Origin: Paractinoplanes polyasparticus
Lineage (GTDB): Bacteria > Actinomycetota > Actinomycetes > Mycobacteriales > Micromonosporaceae
DNA length: 64,000 nt
Direction of reading: 5' to 3'
NCBI RefSeq assembly: GCF_019710575.1
Contig: NZ_JAHWFK010000032.1
Location: 62,001 to 126,000, forward strand
Part shown: positions 1 through 7,881 of the stretch, one piece after another
Layout: the number at the start of each line of letters is the position of its first letter
Position numbering within the stretch: position 1 is the stretch's first letter
Translations under genes and position numbers: made by a program
Notes under the pieces: model-generated
The model's input: the letters and a program-made list of their open reading frames with translations, nothing else
Told to the model about the DNA's origin: nothing
Database searches by the model: none

Positions 1-3
1 ATG

Positions 4-18
4 CATAAGGCACTTATG
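4..18. promoter_or_regulatory. Palindromic operator candidate before the MFS gene
   Basis: CATAAG-GCA-CTTATG is a perfect 6-bp inverted repeat with a 3-bp centre, ending 8 bases before the GTG start of the MFS gene. Its place suggests a repressor site. The regulator, probably divergent, would lie outside the window. It is AT-rich compared with its surroundings. Confidence 0.4.
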
Positions 19-26
19 ATCCTGGC

Positions 27-1298
27 GTGCCTGCTTCTCTCCGCCACCAACCCAAGGCCGTGTACGCGGTAGCGTTCGCCTGCGTCGTCAGCTTCATGGG
101 CATCGGCCTGGTCGACCCGATCCTGCCCGCCTTGTCCTCGCAGCTGCACGCGAGCCCGAGCCAGGTCAGCCTGCTGTTCACCAGCTACCTGGTCGTCACC
201 GCGATCGCCATGCTCGGCGTCAACTGGGTCTCCAGCCGGATCGGCCCCAAGCGCACCCTGATCACCGGCCTGGCCGTCATCGTCGTGTTCTCGGCGCTGG
301 CCGGCCTGTCCGGCTCGATCGGCGGCATCGTCGGCTTCCGGGCCGGCTGGGGCCTGGGCAACGCCCTGTTCATCGCCACCTCGCTGGCGGTCATCGTCGC
401 CTCGGCCACGGGCGGCTTCGCCGGCGCGATCGTCCTCTACGAGGCGGCGCTGGGCCTCGGCATCGCCGCCGGCCCCCTGATCGGCGGCCTGCTCGGCGAC
501 ATCAGCTGGCGCGGCCCGTTCTTCGGCGTCGCCGCCCTGATGGCGATCGCGCTCATCGCCACGGTGACGCTGCTCGACCGGACTCCCCCGCCGCCGCGCC
601 GGATCAGCCTGGCCGAGCCGTTGCTGGCCCTGCGGCACCGCTCGCTGCTGACGATGTGCGTGACCGCGTTGCTCTACAACTGGGGCTTCTTCACGATGCT
701 CGGCTACGCGCCCTACCCGATGGAGCTGTCGGCGATCCAGCTCGGCTTCGTCTTCTTCGGCTGGGGTCTGCTGGTAGCCGTCTTCTCCATCACCGGCGCC
801 CCGCGACTGCAGGCCAGATTCGGAACAGCGCCTTCGCTGTACGGGGCCCTGGGCGCCTTCGCCGTGCTGCTGCTCCTGATCGGACTGTTCACCGACGTGC
901 GCTGGGCGCTGATCGTGTGTGTCGTCCTCTCCGGCGCGATGGTCGGCATCAACAACACGCTGACCACCCAGGCGGTCATGCTGGTCTCCCCCGTGGAACG
1001 CCCGATCGCCTCGGCCACGTACGGCTTCGTCCGCTTCATCGGCGGCGGCCTGGCCCCGTTCGTGGCCGGCAAGATGGTCGACCGCTGGAACATCCACGTC
1101 CCCTTCGTGGCCGGCGCGGTAGCCGTCCTGCTGGGCGTCCTGGTGCTGGCCACCAGCCACCGCACGCTGACCGAGGCCGACCGGCGCCTGGCTTCCGGCG
1201 CCCCCGCCGCGGTGGAGGGCGAAGTAGCCGACGAGTTCGGCGGCGCCCCCGACGCCATCGACGCCGAACTGCAGCACGAACGAGCCACCCGCCCCTGA
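27..1298 (+). CDS. MFS transporter (drug:H+ antiporter type)
   Basis: This 423-residue integral membrane protein has about twelve hydrophobic segments and the length of a 12-TM major facilitator exporter. The first segment carries the VDPILPAL pattern common near the N-terminus of DHA1 exporters, and RIGPKRT resembles the motif A loop between TM2 and TM3. The last 40 residues are hydrophilic and acidic, so the C-terminal tail is cytoplasmic. Start is a GTG with no clear Shine-Dalgarno sequence and with a palindrome just upstream, so transcription may start close to it. A regulator-controlled efflux pump is likely; the substrate cannot be told. Confidence 0.85.
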   Translation: MPASLRHQPKAVYAVAFACVVSFMGIGLVDPILPALSSQLHASPSQVSLLFTSYLVVTAIAMLGVNWVSSRIGPKRTLITGLAVIVVFSALAGLSGSIGGIVGFRAGWGLGNALFIATSLAVIVASATGGFAGAIVLYEAALGLGIAAGPLIGGLLGDISWRGPFFGVAALMAIALIATVTLLDRTPPPPRRISLAEPLLALRHRSLLTMCVTALLYNWGFFTMLGYAPYPMELSAIQLGFVFFGWGLLVAVFSITGAPRLQARFGTAPSLYGALGAFAVLLLLIGLFTDVRWALIVCVVLSGAMVGINNTLTTQAVMLVSPVERPIASATYGFVRFIGGGLAPFVAGKMVDRWNIHVPFVAGAVAVLLGVLVLATSHRTLTEADRRLASGAPAAVEGEVADEFGGAPDAIDAELQHERATRP

Positions 1299-1314
1299 CC
1301 GCTACCGTGGGGCC

Positions 1315-1734
1315 GTGCCCGCTTCGTCCCGCCTGCTCGCCGTAGTCGAAGCCCTGCCCCTGGAACCGGACCTCCGCGTCCTCGAGATCGGCTGCGGCCC
1401 CGGCGTCGCCGCGCGGCTGGTCGCCGCCCGCCTCGCCACGGGCCACATCCTGGCCATCGACCGCTCGGCGACCGCCGTCGCCCAGGCCACCGCGGGCTCA
1501 GCCGCGGAGATCGCGTCCGGCCGCCTCGGCATCCGGCACGTGGCAGCCGAGGACTTCGTCCTCGAACCGGGCGAGCAGCCGTACGACCTGGTCTTCGCCG
1601 TCCGCGTCGGGGCGCTCGACGGCCGCCACCCCGCCCTGGGCGTACGCGTCATGGAGCGCCTGGCCCGAGCCACCCGTCCCGGCGCCCGCCTGTTCATCGA
1701 CGGCGGCAACCCTCTGCGCGAGCTCCCGATCTGA
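1315..1734 (+). CDS. Small class I SAM-dependent methyltransferase
   Basis: 139 residues with a glycine-rich SAM motif, VLEIGCGPG, at residues 22-30 and the acidic residue that binds the SAM ribose in AIDRS (about residue 49). The protein is short for the family and stops soon after the fifth strand, so the substrate lid seems absent. It starts with GTG 16 bases after the MFS stop and may be co-transcribed with it. Substrate unknown. The SAM-binding fold is clear; a role as an active methyltransferase is inference. Confidence 0.75.
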   Translation: MPASSRLLAVVEALPLEPDLRVLEIGCGPGVAARLVAARLATGHILAIDRSATAVAQATAGSAAEIASGRLGIRHVAAEDFVLEPGEQPYDLVFAVRVGALDGRHPALGVRVMERLARATRPGARLFIDGGNPLRELPI

Positions 1735-1822
1735 CCGCCGGTCCCGAATTCGTCCGCGCGAGCCCGGCGGCGCCCGGGCCGGCGACTCGCCCGAGGGTGC
1801 GCACGACCGGCAGAATGACCGC

Positions 1823-2203
1823 ATGGCCCAGCCAGTGGTGCACTTCGAGATCATCGGAACCGACCCGGCCGCCCTGCGCGGCTACTACGGAGAGCTCTTC
1901 GGCTGGCAGTTCGCCACCGGCGGCCCCGTGGCCGAGCCCGTCTCCGAGGCCGGCAACTACGGATTCACCGAGGGCGAGACCATCCCCGGCGGCATCGGCG
2001 GCGGGGACGGCTACCAGCCGAAGACGGTCTTCTACGTGGGCGTGCCGGACGTGGCGGCCGCCCTGGCCAAGGCCGAAAGCCTGGGCGGCCGGCGAGTGAT
2101 GGGCCCGGTCCGCTCGCCCGGCACCGACCTCGTGGTGGCCCATTTCACCGACCCCGAGGGCAACCTGATCGGGCTGGCCGGCCCGGCGCCCGGGCAGTCC
2201 TGA
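1823..2203 (+). CDS. VOC family protein (glyoxalase/bleomycin-resistance fold)
   Basis: A 126-residue protein with the two beta-alpha-beta-beta-beta halves of the vicinal oxygen chelate fold. The N-terminal pattern VVHFEI...YYGELFGW and the C-terminal FTDPEGNLIGL are typical. The His in the first strand and the Glu of DPEGN are in the positions of metal ligands. Members include dioxygenases, glyoxalases and resistance proteins, and the sequence does not say which this is. It starts at ATG 1823 and stands upstream of a broken sigma-factor gene. Confidence 0.8.
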   Translation: MAQPVVHFEIIGTDPAALRGYYGELFGWQFATGGPVAEPVSEAGNYGFTEGETIPGGIGGGDGYQPKTVFYVGVPDVAAALAKAESLGGRRVMGPVRSPGTDLVVAHFTDPEGNLIGLAGPAPGQS

Positions 2204-2253
2204 CCCACCACGACATGGCACTCCTGCCCGGTGCTTCGAGCAGTCCCGGAAGT

Positions 2254-2349
2254 TCAAGCCGCCCGGCGGCGGGCGGCTTCGAACGGGGCGCGGTCGAAGA
2301 GGAAGCGGCTGCGGACGATTCTGCCGTCGCGGACGGCGTGGAACAGCCG
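2254..2349 (-). pseudogene. 3' remnant of a SnoaL-like (NTF2-fold) gene
   Basis: Reading the minus strand from 2349 gives RLFHAVRDGRIVRSRF, then LFDRAPFEAARRRAA and a TGA at 2254-2256. This looks like the last strands and tail of a SnoaL-like polyketide-cyclase/NTF2 protein (the pattern 'rDGrIv...flDraPF'). Upstream of 2349 the homology ends abruptly, next to the start of the sigma-factor remnant on the other strand. There is no start codon and no N-terminal half. It is best read as a decayed gene end, with moderate certainty because it is only 31 codons. Confidence 0.45.
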
Positions 2350-2362
2350 CGACCTGGACCCG

Positions 2363-3017
2363 GTGGACAAGGCCACGCTGGACCGGGCCCGCCGCGGTGA
2401 CGGCGACGCCGTCCGCACCTTGACGGCGCCGCACGAGCGAAAACTGCTGCTGCATTGCTACCGGATGCTCGGCTCCCTGACCGACGCCGAAGACCTGCTG
2501 CAAGAGACGATGCTCGCCGCCTGGCGCGGCCTGCCCGGTTTCGAGGGCCGGTCGTCGCTCCGCACGTGGCTCTACCGGATAGCCACCAACCGCTGCCTCA
2601 ACGCCCTGCGCGACGGCGGCCGCCCACCGAACCGCAAACGACGTGGTCGACCCCGCCCGGTCGCGTGCCCGGTGCGTCGAGGACGCTGTGGCGCGCCGCT
2701 TCGCGGAGGCATTCACGGCCGGCGACGTCGACGCTGTGGTCGCTCTGCTCACCGACGACGCCTGGCTCAGCATGCCGCCCGCCCCGCACGAATATCACGG
2801 GCGTGACGCCGTCGCCGGCTTCCTCCGGGCCGGCATGGCGCACGCCGACGGCCGGAGCCTGACGCTCCGACCCACGCGCGCCAACACTCAGCCCGCGTTC
2901 AAGGCCGCCTTCCCCGAGGGCCCGGCCGGCATCGGCGTCCTGACGGTGGCCGGCGACCGAATCGCCGCGATCACCCGCTTCCACGACATCGCCCTGGCCA
3001 CCCGATTCCCGGACTGA
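2363..3017 (+). pseudogene. ECF sigma factor with SnoaL tail (SigG/SigJ type), disrupted by deletion and frameshift
   Basis: From GTG 2363 the first frame encodes sigma region 2, including LLLHCYRMLGSLTDAEDLLQ and TWLYRIATNRCLNALRD, up to about 2630. In a different frame, 2643-3017 then encodes the C-terminal SnoaL-like domain of the same family (ARRFAEAFTAGDVDAVVALL and AWLSMPPAPHEYHGRDAV). Intact members carry the DNA-binding region 4, about 110-120 residues, between these parts. It is missing here, and the two pieces are out of frame. A deletion that also broke the frame explains this. Without region 4 it cannot recognise a -35 element. A stand-alone SnoaL product from GTG 2643 is possible but unlikely. 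Confidence 0.8.
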
Positions 3018-3080
3018 CGATCCGATTCACCCGGCCCGGGCCAGGCTCGCGGCGATCGCCCCTGCTTGCCGTGCCCGGCT

Positions 3081-3103
3081 CCTCGACGTGAGTTCGGTCC
3101 GTC
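3081..3103 (+). repeat. Dispersed intergenic repeat, copy A
   Basis: The 23 bases at 3081-3103 (CCTCGACGTGAGTT then CGGTCCGTC) match 32834-32857 apart from one inserted base and the last base. It lies in the 252-base gap between the sigma remnant and the DnaA-domain gene. No gene or other clear signal was seen in that gap. Confidence 0.5.
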
Positions 3104-3269
3104 AGCAGCCCGCAGTTCCACGCCGACCCCGAGTCGCCGGCCTCCCTCGGCGGGCCAAAGCTCTTCGTCGACCGGTGAGCCTGCTGACCTACGCCAGCAG
3201 TTTCCGCCACGGGCGTGTCGACTGCCGGGGGACTCGCGTGTCGGGCCGGGCGGGGGCTTGGATGGGGCG

Positions 3270-3773
3270 ATGCCGAAGGTGGACATCAACCCAGCCGATT
3301 ACGACCTCTTCGCCGCCCGGGCCGCAGCGGCCGGGCTTACCGTCGACCAGTGGCTCACCGCAGCCGGGCTCACCACAGCCGGCCGGGAGTCCTCCGCCCC
3401 CGCCTCGCTCGACGACCTCTGGGCGACCAGTCTGGGCGACCTCGACGGCCAGATCGCCTCCACCCAGCAGCGGTCCTACCTGCGGCTGGCCCGTCTCAAC
3501 GCCATCGTCGAGGGCGTGGCCCTGTTAGTCGTGCCCGACGCCTTCACCCGCGACGTCATCGAGTCCCGGCTGCGCGCCACCCTCACCGAGGCCCTGAGCC
3601 GCCGTCTGGGCACCCCCATCCAGATCGCTGTGAAGCTCGACGAACCCCGGCCCACACCCGCGCCGCCGCCCGCAGCACCGCCCCCGACGCCGGACCTTCA
3701 GCGCCTCACCGAGCTGCTGGCCCGTCCCGAGGTCGCCCGCCAGATTGCCGAAGTCCTGACCGCCGCCGGCTGA
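3270..3773 (+). CDS. DnaA domain I protein without the ATPase, with a ribbon-helix-helix-like N-terminus
   Basis: 167 residues from ATG 3270. Residues 1-35 (MPKVDINPADYDLF... then GLTVDQWLTAAGL) have the strand-helix-helix pattern of a ribbon-helix-helix DNA-binding domain. Residues 50-125 closely match the N-terminal domain I of actinobacterial DnaA: LDDLWATSL, QQRSYLRLARLNAIVEG, VPDAFTRDVIESRLR, TEALSRRLGTPIQIAV. A Pro/Ala linker and a short helical tail follow. The AAA+ domain III and the helix-turn-helix domain IV of DnaA are absent. Domain I of DnaA mediates self-association and partner binding, so this could cap, recruit or titrate DnaA. It is followed by an array of DnaA-box-like 9-mers at 3907-4007. 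The fold calls are from sequence pattern; the role is inference. Confidence 0.7.
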   Translation: MPKVDINPADYDLFAARAAAAGLTVDQWLTAAGLTTAGRESSAPASLDDLWATSLGDLDGQIASTQQRSYLRLARLNAIVEGVALLVVPDAFTRDVIESRLRATLTEALSRRLGTPIQIAVKLDEPRPTPAPPPAAPPPTPDLQRLTELLARPEVARQIAEVLTAAG

Positions 3774-3906
3774 TCCACCGGCACACGCGACGCCCCTCCC
3801 CCATCGGCACACGGCGACGCCTCCTGAGGCGCCCCAACCGCCACACCGCAGACCAGCAGGCCGAGACACGAGCGGCCTACGCGAAGCGCTGGGCTACGAG
3901 CCGGCC

Positions 3907-4007
3907 TGTGGACAGCCGAAGTGTGGACAGCTCCGCTGTGGACAACCCCAGCTCTGGACAGCCCCACTGTCGACAGCACAGCTTTTGGACAGCCCCGCTG
4001 TCGATAG
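3907..4007 (+). repeat. Array of seven DnaA-box-like 9-mers at 15-16 bp spacing
   Basis: Seven 9-mers in the same orientation start at 3907, 3922, 3937, 3953, 3968, 3984 and 3999: TGTGGACAG twice, TGTGGACAA, TCTGGACAG, TGTCGACAG, TTTGGACAG and TGTCGATAG. Read on the other strand, the third is TTGTCCACA, the Streptomyces DnaA-box consensus, and the first two fit the consensus with Y in position 1. Spacings are 15, 15, 16, 15, 16 and 15 bp, so every second box is on the same helix face. The spacing is not a multiple of three, so this is not a coding repeat. It lies 134 bases after the DnaA-domain-I gene, in a 345-base gap with no gene. Confidence 0.75.
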
Positions 4008-4118
4008 CCGGGTCGGCCACGGAGCGAACACCTAGGGGGTGGCTGGGGGCGATGCCCGATGGCAGGGCCCGGAGCCGATGAGAAGGCTGAGGAGGCAGCC
4101 TCTGGAGGGAGCACAGGC

Positions 4119-5156
4119 ATGTCTCTTCGACCGTTGGTAGCCGGGCTCGCGGCCCTGGCCATGATCGCGGTGGCCACACCAGCGCAGGCGGGCCCGAGCG
4201 CACTGCAACGGGATCTGGACGCCATCGTCGCCGAGGGGCCGGCCAGCGCGCTGGCCGAGGTGCGGGACGGCGGCCGGATCATCCGGTTGACCAGTGGGAG
4301 CGCGCGGTTCGGGACGCACGAGCGGGTGGATCCGCGCGGGCGTTTCCGGGTCGGCAGCGTGACGAAGATGCTGATCGCCACGGTGGTGATGCAGCTGGTG
4401 GCGGAGCGGCAGATCGGTCTCGACGACAAGGTCGACCGGTGGCTGCCGACGATGCCCGGTGTGACGGTGCGGCAGCTGCTCGACCACACCAGCGGCCTCT
4501 ACGACGTGACCCGGACTCTGCCGCTCAGGCCGCCCAGCGCGTTCCTGCCGCTGCGCTGGAAGACGTGGACTCCGGAGGAGTTGATCGCCCGCGCGATGGC
4601 GGAGGAGGCAACGTTCCCGCCGGGCGACGGCTATGCCTACACGAGCACCGGCTATCTCATCCTGGGCATGCTCATCGAGCGGGTCACCGGCCGCCCGTAC
4701 GCCGTGGAGGCATCGCGGCGGCTTCATCTGCAGAAGTCGACGTTCCCCGGCACCGACGTCCGGATCCGGGGGCCGCACGTGCGCAACTACGTGCCGGACG
4801 GTGCCGGCGGCGTGATCGACGTGACCGAGATGAACCCGTCGGTGATGGGCGCGGCCGGGGAGGCCGTCTCGACGGCGTCCGACCTCAACCGCTTCCTCAC
4901 GACGCTGCCGCCGGAGCTGCTGCGGCGCATGAAGACAGTGACGCCGCCGTCGTCGCGGGGCCTCGGCCTGGAGTTCCTCGACACGCGGTGCGGCCCCGCC
5001 TACGGGCACATGGGCGACGCGTACGGGACCTCGGCGTGGGTCTTCGCCACCGGACCCCAGCACTCGGTGACGCTGTCGGTGGCGTGGGGCACCAACCGGC
5101 CCAGCAAGGCGTCCGTGGCAGCGCTCATCGACGACGCGCTGTGCCCTGCGAGATGA
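4119..5156 (+). CDS. Secreted serine hydrolase of the beta-lactamase/D-Ala-D-Ala carboxypeptidase family
   Basis: 345 residues. The start at ATG 4119 is chosen because a GGAGGGA site lies 8 bases upstream and the protein then begins with a signal peptide (MSLRPLVAGLAALAMIAVAT, cleavage after AQA near residue 24). The active-site SxxK is SVTK at residues 80-83. YTST is in the place of the Tyr motif, and HMG in GHMGDAYGTSAW takes the place of the KTG/HTG box. This is the fold of class C beta-lactamases, DD-peptidases and esterases, acting outside the membrane. The substrate cannot be told. It starts 111 bases after the DnaA-box array. Confidence 0.85.
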   Translation: MSLRPLVAGLAALAMIAVATPAQAGPSALQRDLDAIVAEGPASALAEVRDGGRIIRLTSGSARFGTHERVDPRGRFRVGSVTKMLIATVVMQLVAERQIGLDDKVDRWLPTMPGVTVRQLLDHTSGLYDVTRTLPLRPPSAFLPLRWKTWTPEELIARAMAEEATFPPGDGYAYTSTGYLILGMLIERVTGRPYAVEASRRLHLQKSTFPGTDVRIRGPHVRNYVPDGAGGVIDVTEMNPSVMGAAGEAVSTASDLNRFLTTLPPELLRRMKTVTPPSSRGLGLEFLDTRCGPAYGHMGDAYGTSAWVFATGPQHSVTLSVAWGTNRPSKASVAALIDDALCPAR

Positions 5157-5163
5157 CGACGCC

Positions 5164-5334
5164 CTACGAGGTGACCACCAGAACGAGCCAGCCGAGCAGA
5201 ATCACACCGAGGATCGCGGCCAGCACCCACGTCGGGACGCGGTGGCCGCCCTCACGGTTGCGGCGGACCTCGGCGCGGATGCGGTCGCGCTTACGGTCGG
5301 CCCGGGAACGCGGTTGCTGGTCGGGCCCGTCCAT
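5164..5334 (-). CDS. Small single-span membrane protein
   Basis: 56 residues from ATG 5332-5334 to TAG 5164-5166. The first 33 residues are very basic and polar (RADRKRDRIRAEVRRN). They are followed by one hydrophobic span, VLAAILGVILLGWLVLVV, and a two-residue tail. The positive-inside rule puts the N-terminus in the cytoplasm. It converges on the serine hydrolase with a 7-base gap and lies downstream of pafA on the same strand. No known family was recognised; the composition and clean stop support a real gene. Confidence 0.6.
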   Translation of the reverse strand: MDGPDQQPRSRADRKRDRIRAEVRRNREGGHRVPTWVLAAILGVILLGWLVLVVTS

Positions 5335-5397
5335 GACCCGACCAGCCTAACGCCTGGTTCACCGCCGGGGCGGGAGCCGCAGCCCCCGCCCCTGAGC

Positions 5398-6756
5398 TCA
5401 CATGCTGGCGATCAACCGTTCCACCCGCTCGTCGTACGCGCGGAACGGGTCTTTGCAGAGCACGGTGCGCTGCGCCTGGTCGTTGAGCTTGAGGTGCACC
5501 CAGTCGACGGTGAAGTCGCGGCGCTTCTCCTGCGCGTGGCGGATGAACTCGCCCCGCAGGCGGGCCCGGGTGGTCTGCGGCGGCGTCTCCTTGGCCTCGA
5601 AGATCTCGAGGTCGTTGGAGATGCGGTCGACCTGCTTGCGCTTCTCCATCAGCGCGTAGAGGCCGCGGCCCCGGCGCACGTCGTGGTAGGCCAGGTCGAG
5701 CTGGGCGATGCGCGGGTGGCTCATCGGGATCTGGTGCTTGGCCTGGTAGCGCTCGATCAGCTTGTACTTCGACACCCAGTCGATCTCGCGCGAGACCGGG
5801 TCGAGGTCGCCGCTCTCGATCGCGTTGAGCACCCGGCCCCACAGCTCGACGACCCGCTTGGCCGTCGGGTCGCCGCCGCGGCGCTCGACGAACTCGGTCG
5901 CCTTGGCCAGGTACTCCTGCTGGATCTCGAGGGCGCTGACCTCTTTGTTGTTGGCCAGGCGGATCTTCCGGCGGCCGGTGATGTCGTGGCTGACCTCGCG
6001 GATCGCGCGGATCGGGTTCTCGAGCGACAGGTCGCGCATGACCACGCCGGCCTCGATCATGCGGAGCACGATGTCGGCGCTGCCCACCTTGAGCAGCGTG
6101 GTCACCTCGTTCATGTTGGAGTCGCCGACGATCACGTGCAGGCGGCGGTAGCGCTCGGCGTCGGCGTGCGGCTCGTCACGCGTGTTGATGATCGGACGGG
6201 AGCGGGTCGTCGCGCTGGAGACGCCCTCCCAGATGTGCTCGGCCCGCTGCGACAGGCAGAAGACGGCGCCACGAGGAGTCTGCAGCACCTTGCCGGCGCC
6301 GCAGATCAGCTGACGGGTCACGAGGAACGGAATGAGGACGTCGGCGAGCCGGCCGAACTCGCCGTGGCGCGACACGAGGTAGTTCTCGTGACAGCCGTAC
6401 GAGTTGCCGGCGGAGTCGGTGTTGTTCTTGAACAGGTAGATCTCGCCCGCGATGCCCTCGTCGTGCAGCCGCTTCTCGGCATCGACCAGCAGGCCCTCCA
6501 GGATCCGCTCGCCGGCCCGGTCGTGGGCGACGAGATCGGTCACGGAGTCGCACTCGGGGGTCGCGTACTCGGGGTGGGAACCGACATCGAGGTAGAGGCG
6601 GGCGCCGTTACGGAGAAAAACGTTGCTGCTGCGTCCCCAGGACACCACTCGGCGGAACAGGTAGCGGGCCACCTCGTCGGGAGACAGCCGCCGCTGCCCC
6701 CGGTAAGTACACGTGACGCCGTACTCGGTCTCGAGGCCGAAAATTCGCCGTTCCAT
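5398..6756 (-). CDS. pafA: PafA, Pup-protein ligase
   Basis: 452 residues, the usual PafA length. PafA is a glutamine-synthetase-like ligase that uses ATP to join the C-terminal Glu of Pup to lysines of target proteins, marking them for the proteasome. The N-terminus MERRIFGLETEYGVTC carries the catalytic Glu (residue 9) that binds magnesium, and ARLYLDVGSHPEYATPEC holds the catalytic Asp (residue 57). IYLFKNNTDSAGNSYGCHEN and IINTRDEPHADAE are family signatures. It is separated from prcA by a plus-strand sugar-dehydratase homologue, a repeat array and a TspO-like gene, so it probably has its own promoter in the 64-base gap before 6821. Confidence 0.97.
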   Translation of the reverse strand: MERRIFGLETEYGVTCTYRGQRRLSPDEVARYLFRRVVSWGRSSNVFLRNGARLYLDVGSHPEYATPECDSVTDLVAHDRAGERILEGLLVDAEKRLHDEGIAGEIYLFKNNTDSAGNSYGCHENYLVSRHGEFGRLADVLIPFLVTRQLICGAGKVLQTPRGAVFCLSQRAEHIWEGVSSATTRSRPIINTRDEPHADAERYRRLHVIVGDSNMNEVTTLLKVGSADIVLRMIEAGVVMRDLSLENPIRAIREVSHDITGRRKIRLANNKEVSALEIQQEYLAKATEFVERRGGDPTAKRVVELWGRVLNAIESGDLDPVSREIDWVSKYKLIERYQAKHQIPMSHPRIAQLDLAYHDVRRGRGLYALMEKRKQVDRISNDLEIFEAKETPPQTTRARLRGEFIRHAQEKRRDFTVDWVHLKLNDQAQRTVLCKDPFRAYDERVERLIASM

Positions 6757-6820
6757 GACGAAACACTAGCCGCATAAGCCATCCATTGGCAGTCACCCGA
6801 CGCCGGTAGAGTCGTTACGG

Positions 6821-7759
6821 ATGAACGTTCTGGTCACCGGCGGCGCCGGCTTCATCGGTTCGCACTTCGTGCGGGCGATGCTGGCCGGCGGCCTGCCGGG
6901 CCTCGAGGACGCGCGGGTCACCGTCCTCGACAAGCTGGCGCACGTCGGAAACTTCGCCAACCTCGGCGCGGTGGCCCACGACAAGCGGCTCGACTTCGTC
7001 CCCGGCGACGTGGCCGACGCCGCCCTGGCCGAGGTCGTAGTCCGCCGCCACGACGCGATCGTCCACTTCGCCGCCGAGCACGACGTGAAGTCGAACGTCC
7101 TGGGCACTGAGGTCCTGCTGGAAGCCGCTCGCCGCCACGACGCAGACCGTTTTGTACACATATCAACCGATGCGGTGTACGGCTCGATCCCGACCGGCGC
7201 CTGGTCCGAGCGCGCACCGCTGTCGCCGACCTCCCCCGGCGCTGCCACCAAGGCCGCCGCCGACCTGCTGGTCCTGGCCGCCCACCGCACCCACGGCCTC
7301 CCGGCCACGATCGTCAGACCCAGTTCCACGTACGGCAGCCATCAGCACCCCGAGAAGCTGCTCCCGCGCCTGCTGACAACCCTGCTCACGGGCGGAACGC
7401 CCACCCTCCGAGGCGACGGCACCCACACCCGCGACTGGCTGCACGTCTACGACCTGATCCGCGCCGTGGCCCTGGTCCTGACCGACGGCCGCCCCGGCGA
7501 GGCCTACAACGTGGGCGGCAGCGTGGAACTGGCCCACAAGGACCTGGCCGCCCTGCTGCGGGAAGAACTGGACGCGCCCGCGACCCCCATCGAGTACGTC
7601 CCTGACGTTCCCGGCCACGACGCCCGCCGAGCCATGGACGACGACAAGATCCGCCAGAACCTGGGCTGGCGCCCCCGGGTCGAGTTCACCTCCGGCCTCA
7701 ACAGCACAGTCCGCTGGTACCGGGACAACCCCGACGCGTGGCGCCCCCTGCTGCAGTAG
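6821..7759 (+). CDS. dTDP-glucose 4,6-dehydratase-like protein with a degenerate active site
   Basis: 312 residues of the NAD-dependent epimerase/dehydratase family. TGGAGFIGSH near the N-terminus binds NAD. The closest pattern is RmlB, but catalytic parts are lost. The dehydratase STDEVYG motif is STDAVYG, so the Glu is missing. The YxxxK catalytic pair is GAATK, so the Tyr is missing. The segment after HFAAE that normally reads SHVDRS and about 14 residues is deleted. The rest of the fold, including RDWLHVYDL and AYNVGG, is intact. It may be a non-catalytic NAD-binding protein or a gene in decay; the open frame argues for selection on the fold. It is the only plus-strand gene inside the Pup-proteasome locus. 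Confidence 0.8.
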   Translation: MNVLVTGGAGFIGSHFVRAMLAGGLPGLEDARVTVLDKLAHVGNFANLGAVAHDKRLDFVPGDVADAALAEVVVRRHDAIVHFAAEHDVKSNVLGTEVLLEAARRHDADRFVHISTDAVYGSIPTGAWSERAPLSPTSPGAATKAAADLLVLAAHRTHGLPATIVRPSSTYGSHQHPEKLLPRLLTTLLTGGTPTLRGDGTHTRDWLHVYDLIRAVALVLTDGRPGEAYNVGGSVELAHKDLAALLREELDAPATPIEYVPDVPGHDARRAMDDDKIRQNLGWRPRVEFTSGLNSTVRWYRDNPDAWRPLLQ

Positions 7760-7780
7760 GACCCCGCAGGCACAACGACA

Positions 7781-7815
7781 TGTATCAACATTGACGATGT
7801 GTACATATTGATACA
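7781..7815. promoter_or_regulatory. AT-rich inverted repeat after the dehydratase homologue
   Basis: TGTATCAA at 7781-7788 is the inverted match of TTGATACA at 7808-7815, with 19 bases between. The block 7775-7832 is much richer in A and T than anything around it and also holds two ACATGTA-like words. It could be a protein-binding site or a remnant of foreign DNA. No start codon with a supporting site follows it. Confidence 0.35.
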
Positions 7816-7881
7816 CACAATCAACATGTACACCCGTGGTGGCTACAGGCCGCGAGAACCACTGAGCCGGCCCGCCTCGAC

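Noticed and set aside
5242..6777. A 511-codon plus-strand frame over pafA
   Set aside because: Shadow of pafA, with the Val/Leu/Asp/His-rich composition typical of antisense frames in high-GC genes.
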